Below are positions 18,426 to 25,514 of a stretch of DNA of 64,000 nucleotides, one piece after another (the stretch's first letter is position 1; each line of letters starts with the position of its first letter). Position numbers and translations under genes: made by a program. The stretch spans positions 80,263-144,262 of the forward strand of contig NZ_QVMJ01000009.1 in the NCBI RefSeq assembly GCF_010500955.1. Reading direction: 5' to 3'. The DNA comes from Bacteroides sp. 519. GTDB lineage: Bacteria; Bacteroidota; Bacteroidia; Bacteroidales; Bacteroidaceae. Under the pieces are notes generated by a model. The model worked only from the letters and a program-made list of their open reading frames with translations. It ran no database searches and was not told the DNA's origin.

Positions 18426-19367
18426 ATGAGTAATCCTTGTTTAATTCGTTTCGACTGGGCTATAAAAAGATTATTGCGCAACAAATCTAACTTTGTAGTT
18501 CTTGAAGGTCTCCTCACTGTACTGCTTGGTGAAGAAATGCATATCCAACATATATTAGAAAGTGAAGGTAATCAAGAAGCTTATGATGATAAGTTCAATA
18601 GTGTTGATATGCTTGTACAAAATAGTAAAGGTGAACTTTTACTTATTGAGGTGCAAAACAATCGTGAACTCGACTATTTTCACCGTATGCTCTATGGTAC
18701 TTCGAAAGTAATAACCGAATATATACATCGTGGTGAAGCGTACGGCAAAGTACGTAAAGTATACTCTATCAATATAGTCTACTTTGAATTAGGACAAGGT
18801 ACCGACTATGTGTATCATGGAAAAACAGATTTTAGAGGAATCCATACTAACGACCTGCTTCAACTTTCGGTTCACCAACGTGAACGTTTCATTAAACAAG
18901 AAGCTGGTGAAATATTTCCTGAGTACTATGTGCTTCGTGTGAACGACTTCGATAAGCATGCCATTGAACCTCTTGACCAATGGATTTCTTTTTTGAAAAC
19001 AGGCGAGATAGATGAAAATGCTACTGCTGCCGGTTTACCTGAAGCGCGTGAACGGTTACGCATGGATGCTCTTCCTGATGACGAACGTAGAGCCTATATT
19101 GCTCACATGGATGCTGTTGCTTATCAACGAAGTGTTCTTGAAACAGGACATTATGAAGGATACCAGGAAGGAAAAGCAGAAGGAAGATTGGAAGGAAAAG
19201 AAGAAGGAAGACTGGAAGGAAGACTGGAAGGAAGATTGGAAGGAAAAGAAGAAGGGAAAACAGAAGGAAAACTCGAAGTGGCTTCCATAATGAAAGCAAA
19301 AGGTATTTCAATAGAAAATATAGTAGAGATAACAGGGTTAACACATAAAGAGATAGAAAATTTATAA
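18426..19367 (+). CDS. Rpn family PD-(D/E)XK nuclease/transposase-like protein
   Basis: A 313-residue protein of the Rpn/PDDEXK_2 group (recombination-promoting nuclease, annotated in databases as a putative transposase). The nuclease core is visible as FNSVDMLVQ with Asp61 and LLLIEVQNN with Glu75 and Gln77, the D...ExQ variant of the PD-(D/E)XK site. After residue 243 there is a low-complexity tail of EGRLEGKE-type repeats followed by a short C-terminal helix with KAKGISIENIVEITGLTHKEI, a common ending in this family. It stands alone between an efflux operon and convergent minus-strand genes, and has its own -7 box and terminator. Known relatives cut DNA and raise RecA-independent recombination; activity here is inferred. 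No inverted repeats typical of an insertion sequence flank it. Confidence 0.85.
   Translation: MSNPCLIRFDWAIKRLLRNKSNFVVLEGLLTVLLGEEMHIQHILESEGNQEAYDDKFNSVDMLVQNSKGELLLIEVQNNRELDYFHRMLYGTSKVITEYIHRGEAYGKVRKVYSINIVYFELGQGTDYVYHGKTDFRGIHTNDLLQLSVHQRERFIKQEAGEIFPEYYVLRVNDFDKHAIEPLDQWISFLKTGEIDENATAAGLPEARERLRMDALPDDERRAYIAHMDAVAYQRSVLETGHYEGYQEGKAEGRLEGKEEGRLEGRLEGRLEGKEEGKTEGKLEVASIMKAKGISIENIVEITGLTHKEIENL
19152..19280 (+). repeat. In-gene tandem repeat GGAAGACTGGAA
   Basis: A purine-rich stretch repeating the 12-bp unit GGAAGACTGGAA and variants (GGAAGATTGGAA, GGAAAAGAAGAA) encodes the EGRLEGKE tail of the Rpn-family protein. Unit lengths are multiples of three, so slippage would change the tail length without shifting the frame. 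Confidence 0.8.
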
Positions 19368-19368
19368 A

Positions 19369-19396
19369 GGAGGGCTTTGGGCCCTCCCAATTTTTT
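19369..19396 (+). terminator. Terminator after the Rpn-family gene
   Basis: GGAGGGC (19369-19375) pairs with GCCCTCC (19381-19387) across a TTTGG loop, followed by a T run (19391-19396). It lies 2 bp after the stop codon and also between convergent genes. Confidence 0.8.
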
Positions 19397-19401
19397 GTGA
19401 A

Positions 19402-21093
19402 TTATAAACTTATCTTCAACACTTTCCCATTATACTTATCTATAGATATATCTGTAGCTTTATAAGGCAAACAGCATATATTTTCCTTTTTACCAGTTAA
19501 CAAATCAGTAGCAACACAAGTTTCTAAAGGAGGTATTCGTAGAAAATCAAATGCATGCGAAGGTATATTGATAGCAATATCAACAGGGGTAGAATCAAAA
19601 TTTACTGCAATTAGTAATAATTCCTTTTCATGTTTGCGTAGGAAAACATACTGTTTGTGCTCATTGAAACGCCAGCCGTTTTCATTTGCATACATCAAAT
19701 CAAAGAATTCTCCTTCGCTAATAGCCTTTTCATTATTGCAAATAGTAAGAATCCTTTGATACATATCGCGCAGTGATTTTTGTTCTTTAGTTAGTGCCTT
19801 ACTTCCAAAATATCCACCATTTCTCCATTGGCGTATGCTGTTTACACTCCAATAATCGAATATAGTAGTACGTCCGTCACAACCACTGAACCCTTCATTA
19901 TCCATTCCAGGTTCGCCCAGTTCCTGACCAAAATAAACCATTACCGGATTTGTATTCATACATGCTGTTACAATGAATGCGGGAATACCTTTTTGTGCAT
20001 TGCCTGCAAAAAAGTTAGATGCAATTCGTTGCTCGTCGTGGTTCTCGAGGAAATTAAGCATGCGTTTCTCTATTCCATTCAAAGACTGCCAACTGCGGGT
20101 AATGGCTTTAGCCGACTCGTAGCCACACATTACATTACGTAATGTATCATATAGTCCTACCTTATCATATAAATAATCAAATTTTCCTCTGAATAAATAA
20201 TTCTTGTATTCATGTGGATTATATACTTCAGCAATAAAAATGATATCCGGATAAATGTCTTTAACCTGTGGAATAACCCATTCCCAGAACTCAACAGGCA
20301 CCATTTCGGCCATGTCACACCTGAATCCATCTACTCCTTTTGATGACCAGAACAAAAGTACATCCAACATTTTAAGCCAGGTATCAGGTGTGGGGTTAAA
20401 ATGTTTGCTGCCTCCGTTCAGATAATCTATGCCATAATTCAGTTTAATCGTTTCGTACCAGTCGTTAATAGTAGGGTAGGGGTCGAACCGGTCGTTACCG
20501 GTTGCCTTGGCAGGCTTTTCATGATAAGAACTATCGGCACCGGCTTTCATATCGAACTGTGCATGCAGATCGTGTCCGGGTATGTAATAGAAGTTATTAT
20601 ACGGACTAAAAGCCAGTGTATCGTCATCATTGGCACCTAAATCAATACTGCCATCCGGTTGAGCATCCGAATGATATTGTCGGGCAACATGATTTGGAAC
20701 AAAATCCATAATAACCTTAAGGTTGTTTTCATGGCTCCGGTCTACCAAATCTTCAAACTCTTTCATTCTGCCGGGCACATCTTTTGCCAAATCCGGGTCA
20801 ATGTCGTAATAATCTTTAATAGCATAAGGCGATCCGGCTTTTCCTTTTACCACAGCCGGATGATCCGGACGGATATTGTATTGTCTATAATCCGTTTGAG
20901 TGGCATGTTCAATGATACCTGTATACCAAATGTGTGTAGCCCCAAGTTTCTTTATTTCCTTCAGGGTCTGATTGGTAAAGTCGGCCATTTTTCCACATCC
21001 ATTCTCTTGGATATTACCATTATGTATACAATGATTGTTGTCGTTTCCAAACAAACGTGTAAATACCTGGTATATGATAATTTTATTATTCAT
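19402..21093 (-). CDS. GH13 alpha-amylase family glycoside hydrolase
   Basis: A 563-residue enzyme of glycoside hydrolase family 13 with no signal peptide, so probably cytoplasmic. The four conserved regions are present: DFVPNH (130-135), GFRCD with nucleophile Asp260, FIAEV with acid/base Glu289, and LENHDEQR with Asp353. The C-terminal part is a beta-sandwich domain (FLRKHEKELLLIAVNFDSTP). Family members split or rearrange alpha-1,4/1,6-glucans; the precise specificity is not readable. It is followed at its 5' side by the patatin-like gene at 21103 with 9 bp between them, so the two form a minus-strand operon. No other starch gene is adjacent. Confidence 0.88.
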   Translation of the reverse strand: MNNKIIIYQVFTRLFGNDNNHCIHNGNIQENGCGKMADFTNQTLKEIKKLGATHIWYTGIIEHATQTDYRQYNIRPDHPAVVKGKAGSPYAIKDYYDIDPDLAKDVPGRMKEFEDLVDRSHENNLKVIMDFVPNHVARQYHSDAQPDGSIDLGANDDDTLAFSPYNNFYYIPGHDLHAQFDMKAGADSSYHEKPAKATGNDRFDPYPTINDWYETIKLNYGIDYLNGGSKHFNPTPDTWLKMLDVLLFWSSKGVDGFRCDMAEMVPVEFWEWVIPQVKDIYPDIIFIAEVYNPHEYKNYLFRGKFDYLYDKVGLYDTLRNVMCGYESAKAITRSWQSLNGIEKRMLNFLENHDEQRIASNFFAGNAQKGIPAFIVTACMNTNPVMVYFGQELGEPGMDNEGFSGCDGRTTIFDYWSVNSIRQWRNGGYFGSKALTKEQKSLRDMYQRILTICNNEKAISEGEFFDLMYANENGWRFNEHKQYVFLRKHEKELLLIAVNFDSTPVDIAINIPSHAFDFLRIPPLETCVATDLLTGKKENICCLPYKATDISIDKYNGKVLKISL

Positions 21094-21102
21094 TCGTTGT
21101 AT

Positions 21103-21906
21103 TTATCTATTTAATATTTTTCCTTTTGCCTGAATTAGTTGTTCTAATATCTCGTTGGCTGTTGTATATCCTTGCTCAAATATCTCATCTGCTTTTTCTA
21201 GTTCGTGGTTACTGTAACCTTGCAGATTATAAGGTTCAATCAATAAGTCACAATTTTCTTTTTGTGGCAATGAGTTTGCACAAAAAACAAAATGATAGGA
21301 TCGCATAGCAATACTCACAATGTTTTTTTTGTATTCTTCGGCTACCAATGGACTAACATTGATGGCAATAACTTTTTCGCAGGTTCTGCGTATGGTTGAT
21401 ACTGGCAGGTTCATAAATAAACCCCCATCTACATAAGATGTTCCATCAATTTCAATAGGAGCAAACATAACAGGCATACAACAGGATGCTGCAATTCTTT
21501 CTGCCAGGTTGCCCGTAGTAAAATGAACACTTTTCCCTTTATCAAGGTTTGTGGCAGTAATTATGAATGGAATTTTCAGCTCTTCAATATTTTTGGCCTT
21601 TAGGTTTGTATTCAGAAAGTCAATGAATTCGCTCAGGTCGAACAATCCTACTTTAGGAATAACAAGCTTGGTAAGATCCTGAAATTTGTGTCCGGCAAAA
21701 TATTTTAAAACCTCATACGGTTCATTTCCATCAGCATAGAATGCTCCTGCCAGTGCTCCTGCGCTAACTCCGGATATAACATCGGGTTTAATATCATGCT
21801 CCAATAAAGCCTGCATAGCTCCCAAGTGTGCAAACCCTTTTATAAACCCTCCACTTAGTGCAAAGCCTATTTCGTATTTCTGTGTAACCTGGTTTCCTTC
21901 AATCAT
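21103..21906 (-). CDS. Patatin-like phospholipase (RssA/NTE type)
   Basis: A 267-residue patatin-fold acyl hydrolase. The oxyanion loop GFALSGGFIKGF, nucleophile Ser48 in GVSAG and catalytic Asp160 in VDGG form the usual Ser-Asp dyad. The frame can be extended two codons to a GTG at 21912, but ATG at 21906 is the natural start. No signal peptide or membrane segment is evident, so it is probably cytoplasmic or membrane-associated. It is the upstream gene of a pair with the GH13 enzyme. Known relatives hydrolyse phospholipids or fatty acyl esters; the substrate here is unknown. The phased palindrome array at 22027-22131 lies 120-225 bp upstream of its start. Confidence 0.85.
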   Translation of the reverse strand: MIEGNQVTQKYEIGFALSGGFIKGFAHLGAMQALLEHDIKPDVISGVSAGALAGAFYADGNEPYEVLKYFAGHKFQDLTKLVIPKVGLFDLSEFIDFLNTNLKAKNIEELKIPFIITATNLDKGKSVHFTTGNLAERIAASCCMPVMFAPIEIDGTSYVDGGLFMNLPVSTIRRTCEKVIAINVSPLVAEEYKKNIVSIAMRSYHFVFCANSLPQKENCDLLIEPYNLQGYSNHELEKADEIFEQGYTTANEILEQLIQAKGKILNR

Positions 21907-22026
21907 AACCACTTAGAATCTATTTTCGCCACGAATATAATAAATATATTTAGAGTTTTGAGTAATGAACAATGAATTTTGAATTAATATGTTCATTTTT
22001 ATTTATTCGTTAATCATTACTGTTTT

Positions 22027-22131
22027 TTATGCTGCAAATCGTCATTTCAAAATGCAGCATTTCACACTTTCGAAATGCAGCATTTTGATTGAACGAAATG
22101 CAGCATTTCATCAATGCAAAATGCAGCATTT
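22027..22131. repeat. Phased array of AAATGCAGCATTT palindromes (23-bp period)
   Basis: Four exact copies of AAATGCAGCATTT (22050, 22073, 22096, 22119) recur at exactly 23 bp, and a degenerate fifth (22027-22039, TTATGCTGCAAAT) sits in the same phase. Each copy is a 6+6 palindrome around a central A. The 10-bp spacers differ from each other. It lies in a 600-bp gene-free stretch between fabD and the patatin gene, upstream of the latter. No CRISPR features: spacers are too short and no cas genes are present. The layout suggests a multi-site operator or binding array; function unknown. Confidence 0.9.
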
Positions 22132-22276
22132 TGAAAATGAACAATAAAATCGGCTCTGTGAGGCGTATAAGCGATGTGGTTAGGGCGATTTTCCTGTTTT
22201 TGTTGTTTTTGATAGCAGTGAAATAGCTAAACAGAAGAGTTTGTTTTGGACAGATTTTTTATCGTATTAAAGACTG

Positions 22277-22423
22277 GAAGGACTATAGACTGGAAGGAGT
22301 TATCGCTTCGCTAGGAGTTAAAGGAGTTAAAGCTTTAGATGCTCTGAAGTATCTTTGCTATAACTCCTAAGGAGCAAAGCTCCTGATAACTCCCTTTAAC
22401 TCCTTCCATTCTGGAACATGAAT
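22277..22423. repeat. Intergenic inverted repeat of GGAGTTA/TAACTCC words, dispersed family
   Basis: The left arm (about 22277-22332, ending in GGAGTTAAAGGAGTTAAAGC) and right arm (about 22360-22415, with TAACTCC and AACTCCTTCC) are imperfectly complementary. The segment 22345-22423 recurs at 54801-54885, from TGAAGTATCTT through ATTCTGGAA, so this is a dispersed element. Parts of the same words also occur at both edges of the element at 29977-30106. The gap 21907-22507 holds this element, the palindrome array and the fabD terminator, and no gene. Confidence 0.75.
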
Positions 22424-22433
22424 AAGTTTGGCT

Positions 22434-22485
22434 AAAAAAATCCCCCTTCAGCAGTAGTTGGTATTTCAACTATCACTAAAGGGGG
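22434..22485 (-). terminator. Terminator of fabD
   Basis: CCCCCTT (22442-22448) pairs with AAGGGGG (22479-22485) with a second inner pairing of AGTTG and CAACT; read on the minus strand the stem is followed by a run of seven T (A run at 22434-22440). It lies about 20 bp after the fabD stop codon. Confidence 0.8.
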
Positions 22486-22507
22486 AAAATTTGTTATTGT
22501 GATTCTC

Positions 22508-23386
22508 TTAATTACCGTGAGCAGTAACTCCAGATTCAATTTTTTTAATTAAACCTTGTAGAACAGCTCCAGGACCACATTCTGTAAAATCAGTAGCTCC
22601 ATCGGCAACCATCTTTCTTACTGTTTGAGTCCATTTTACAGAAGCTGTAAGCTGAGCAACCAGATTTTGTTTAATCTCAACAGGGTCCGTGTGTGGCATA
22701 GCATCAACATTCTGATAAACCGGACATTTCGGGGTTTTAAATTCGGTAGCTTCAATAGCTGCTTCAAGTTCTACTCTGGCTGGTTCCATTAATGGCGAAT
22801 GGAAGGCACCACCTACTTTTAAAGGCAAAGCACGTTTTGCGCCGGCAGCCTTCATCAATTCGCAACCTTTTTCTATTCCGGCAATGGTTCCTGATATTAC
22901 AACTTGTCCCGGACAATTGTAATTAGCAGGTACACATATATCATCTGTAATAGAGGCACAAACTTCTTCAACCTTTTCATCTGGAAGTCCGATAATAGCT
23001 GCCATTGTTGATGGAGTAATTTCGCATGCTTTCTGCATGGCCATTGCGCGGGCATATACAAGCTTTAGTCCATCTTCGAAAGATAAAGCACCGGCAGCAA
23101 CCAAAGCTGAGAACTCACCAAGTGAATGCCCGGCAGTCATTTCAGGCTGAAAATCATCACCTATACATAGAGCTGATATTACTGAGTGTAAGAAAACAGC
23201 AGGTTGAGTAACTTTTGTTTGGCGAAGTTCTTCATCCGAACCCTCGAACATAATATCGGTTATTCGATATCCAAGGATATCATTTGCTTTCTCAAATAAT
23301 TCTTTGGCCAAAGGATGGTTTTCGTATAAATCTTTACCCATTCCTGAGAATTGAGCGCCCTGACCAGGAAAAACAAATGCTTTCAT
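22508..23386 (-). CDS. fabD: Malonyl-CoA:ACP transacylase
   Basis: A 292-residue FabD, of usual length. It loads malonyl groups from CoA onto acyl carrier protein for fatty acid synthesis. Signatures are FPGQGAQFSGMGKDL at the N-terminus, nucleophile Ser88 in GHSLGE, and the catalytic His in GGAFHSPLM. It lies 91 bp downstream of the ThiD-like gene, with a possible promoter in between: CAAATGTA at 23418-23425, read on the minus strand as TACATTTG, matches TAnnTTTG. A strong terminator follows the gene. No other fatty acid genes are next to it. Confidence 0.93.
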   Translation of the reverse strand: MKAFVFPGQGAQFSGMGKDLYENHPLAKELFEKANDILGYRITDIMFEGSDEELRQTKVTQPAVFLHSVISALCIGDDFQPEMTAGHSLGEFSALVAAGALSFEDGLKLVYARAMAMQKACEITPSTMAAIIGLPDEKVEEVCASITDDICVPANYNCPGQVVISGTIAGIEKGCELMKAAGAKRALPLKVGGAFHSPLMEPARVELEAAIEATEFKTPKCPVYQNVDAMPHTDPVEIKQNLVAQLTASVKWTQTVRKMVADGATDFTECGPGAVLQGLIKKIESGVTAHGN

Positions 23387-23477
23387 TATTATACTATTTT
23401 TATGTTAAATGCAGCTGCAAATGTAAGCATTATTATTTAATAAGGAATAAACGGTACCTTTTTTATTGGTTCACGAT

Positions 23478-24302
23478 CTATTTATTAAGGTATGTTCGCA
23501 TAAGAACCGAATTGGCAAGTTCCGGAAGCATTGATAGTGCCATTGGATCATCAACTGGCTGATTGTTAATGACATATTCTATAAACTCTCTAGCTGTTTT
23601 TATGGCAACATGTAATTTTTCGCCCAATGCCAGATGTGTAGCAATACTAGCCGAGAAAATGGTTGAGGCCCCATGAATGTTAGTGGTATTAATTTTGTTA
23701 CCAAAGAATTCCCAGTTGTCACCATCGGGTATGTACAAAACATCATAAGTACCACTATCCAGAAAGTTTGCTGCTTTTATTAATATGGGTATTCGGTGGT
23801 GCTCGGCCAAAATCCGGGCTGTTTCTTTAATATCATCCTGTGTTAGATGCCTGATACCTGTGAATACTTCCGCCTCTGGCAGATTGATTGTCATCAGGTT
23901 GGTAAAATGCAATAACTCATCTTTTATAATTCTTAGTGTTTCTTCATCTGTAATGTTGACATCGTCGGCAGTAAGCAAAACCGGATCATAAACTACATAT
24001 TTGGGGTGATATTTGCGTAGGCAATCGGCAACAACTGTGGCCGATTCAGCATCACCAATCATACCAATCTTTACAACATCCGGTCGCATGTTTTCCATCA
24101 CAAATTCAATCTGTTCGCGGATAATGTTGGCAGGAATTGAGTGGATGGATTTTATACCTTCTTTTTTCATTAATGCTATTGCTGTTATAACTGTTGTAGC
24201 ATAAACACCTTGAGTGGAAATGGTTTTGATGTCAGATTGAATGCCAGCTTCACCTGTGTTATTAGAACCAGCAATGGATAAAACAGTAGGAAATTTCTTC
24301 AT
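23478..24302 (-). CDS. ThiD/PdxK-like kinase with altered active-site motifs
   Basis: A 274-residue ribokinase-fold protein related to hydroxymethylpyrimidine (phosphate) kinase ThiD and to ThiD-like pyridoxal kinases. The N-terminal substrate motif reads SIAGSNNTGEAGIQSDIKT where the family normally has GSDSSGGAGIQADIKT. The catalytic anion-hole motif, normally HGTGCTLS with an essential Cys, reads IHGASTIFS (Gly211-Ala-Ser-Thr214), so the Cys is absent. The remaining fold landmarks (VVKIGMIGDAES, VVYDPVLL, TINLPEAEVFTG) are intact. It stands apart from other thiamine genes and upstream of fabD. It may have a shifted substrate or be inactive; canonical ThiD activity is doubtful. Confidence 0.8.
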   Translation of the reverse strand: MKKFPTVLSIAGSNNTGEAGIQSDIKTISTQGVYATTVITAIALMKKEGIKSIHSIPANIIREQIEFVMENMRPDVVKIGMIGDAESATVVADCLRKYHPKYVVYDPVLLTADDVNITDEETLRIIKDELLHFTNLMTINLPEAEVFTGIRHLTQDDIKETARILAEHHRIPILIKAANFLDSGTYDVLYIPDGDNWEFFGNKINTTNIHGASTIFSASIATHLALGEKLHVAIKTAREFIEYVINNQPVDDPMALSMLPELANSVLMRTYLNK

Positions 24303-24329
24303 GTTATTCTTAGATTAATGTGGTGAAAG

Positions 24330-24362
24330 CAAATATAAAAATAAAAAATAGATCTCACCAAA
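24330..24362 (-). promoter_or_regulatory. Promoter of the ThiD-like gene
   Basis: On the minus strand, TTTG (24359-24362) and TATATTTG (24330-24337) match the Bacteroidota -33 and -7 boxes with 21 bp between them. The -7 box lies 27 bp before the start codon. This is the best two-box promoter in the window. Confidence 0.65.
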
Positions 24363-24660
24363 ATAGTTACAGTTTTTTCCGGAACAGATTAATAAAAAGA
24401 CATTCAGAACAATACAATAACTACATAATGAACAAGTGTGAGAAACGATTCTTGATTAGACTGGTTTTTAGAAAGTTAGATGCTTTATGTAAGCTTTACA
24501 ATTACCACTTAAACTTACGTTGTAAAATACATATTGTATTTTGTATGATAACTTAATTTGTTCTTATTGTACTTGATAAGATATTTATCTTTCTGATAAA
24601 GAGTGTTTTATAACATATCGAAAAGTCTATTTGTGATATTGATAAAACAAAATTAGTTTG

Positions 24661-24668
24661 TATGTTTG
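24661..24668 (+). promoter_or_regulatory. -7 box and strong RBS of the xylose regulator gene
   Basis: TATGTTTG matches TAnnTTTG and lies 19 bp before the ATG at 24688. AAGGAG at 24677-24682 is an unusually good Shine-Dalgarno match for this phylum. The rest of the 385-bp divergent gap (24303-24687) is AT-rich and shows no gene; operators for the regulator may lie here but none could be recognised. Confidence 0.5.
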
Positions 24669-24687
24669 CAAATAAAAAGGAGATATT

Positions 24688-25422
24688 ATGCAAGCTGAAT
24701 CAACAAAAATACCTTTAGCCAATAACCATATATCGGTAGACTGTGTGGTGTTTGGCTTTGATAATGAGCAACTGAAAGTATTGTTGATAAAACGAATGGG
24801 GGAGGAGAACGGAACTGTTTTTCATGATATGAAACTGCCAGGTAGTTTAATATATATGGACGAGGATCTGGACGAAGCTGCTCAAAGAGTTTTGAAAGAA
24901 CTTACCGGCGTTAAAAATATAAAGTTGATGCAGTTCAAAGCTTTTGGTTCTAAAAACAGAACAAGCGATCCAAAGGATGTACATTGGTTGGAACGGGCAA
25001 TGGAATCGAGAGTGGAACGGATAGTTACTATTGCTTATGTTGCCGTTGTAAAAATAGACCGGGCTTTGAGCCAATCTCTTTTAGATGAATATGAGGCATG
25101 TTGGATAGGGTTAAAGGATATTCCTACACTGGCTTTTGACCATAACCTTATTATAAAGGAAGCATTGAAACATATTCGCCAGTTTATAGAAGTTAATCCT
25201 TCTGTTATGTTTGACTTGCTTCCCCGCAAATTTACAGCTTCACAGTTACGTGTATTATTTGAATTGGTATATGAGAAAGCTGTCGACGTACGCAATTTCC
25301 ATAAAAAAATAGCAATGATGGAATACGTTGTTCAGTTGGAAGAGAAGCAAAAAGGAGTTCCTCACCGGGCAGCACGTTATTATAAGTTCGATCGTAAGAT
25401 ATATAATAAAATTAGAAAATAA
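24688..25422 (+). CDS. xylR: Nudix-fold transcriptional regulator of xylose use (XylR/NrtR-like)
   Basis: A 244-residue NrtR-type regulator: an N-terminal Nudix domain that senses an effector and a C-terminal winged helix (about 160-244, FTASQLRVLFELVYEKAVDVR) that binds DNA. The Nudix box at 52-75 (GSLIYMDEDLDEA...VLKELTGV) lacks the paired catalytic Glu residues, so hydrolysis is unlikely and the domain probably only binds a ligand. In Bacteroides thetaiotaomicron a regulator of this type precedes the xylBAT operon, as it does here: xylB starts 92 bp downstream. Regulation of the xyl genes is therefore inferred from family and context. Gene symbol by analogy. Confidence 0.83.
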   Translation: MQAESTKIPLANNHISVDCVVFGFDNEQLKVLLIKRMGEENGTVFHDMKLPGSLIYMDEDLDEAAQRVLKELTGVKNIKLMQFKAFGSKNRTSDPKDVHWLERAMESRVERIVTIAYVAVVKIDRALSQSLLDEYEACWIGLKDIPTLAFDHNLIIKEALKHIRQFIEVNPSVMFDLLPRKFTASQLRVLFELVYEKAVDVRNFHKKIAMMEYVVQLEEKQKGVPHRAARYYKFDRKIYNKIRK

Positions 25423-25427
25423 GTATT

Positions 25428-25512
25428 GAGTTATGAGTTTTAAGTTGCGATACTGCATAGAAACTCAGAACTCACAACTCAGAACTCACAACTTAAAACT
25501 CAAAACTCAAAA
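25428..25512. repeat. Inverted repeat of GAGTTTT/AAAACTC words with core
   Basis: The left arm (25428-25448: GAGTTATGAGTTTTAAGTTG) and longer right arm (25461-25512: words CAGAACTCACAACT and AAAACTC) flank the core GCGATACTGCATAG. The right arm ends two bases before the xylB start codon, so the ribosome-binding region of xylB lies inside the element. Confidence 0.8.
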
Positions 25513-25514
25513 TT

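Noticed and set aside
19012..19290. Reading frames of 79-107 residues on both strands over the Rpn tail
   Set aside because: They are produced by the purine-rich in-gene repeat and have low-complexity products.
18426..19367. Insertion sequence
   Set aside because: Although Rpn proteins are often labelled transposases, no terminal inverted repeats or target duplications flank the gene.
22027..22131. CRISPR array
   Set aside because: Repeats of 13 bp and spacers of 10 bp are far too short, and no cas genes are near.
24320..24556. 78-residue plus-strand reading frame upstream of the xylose regulator
   Set aside because: No recognisable domain or plausible RBS, and it overlaps the ThiD-like gene promoter.
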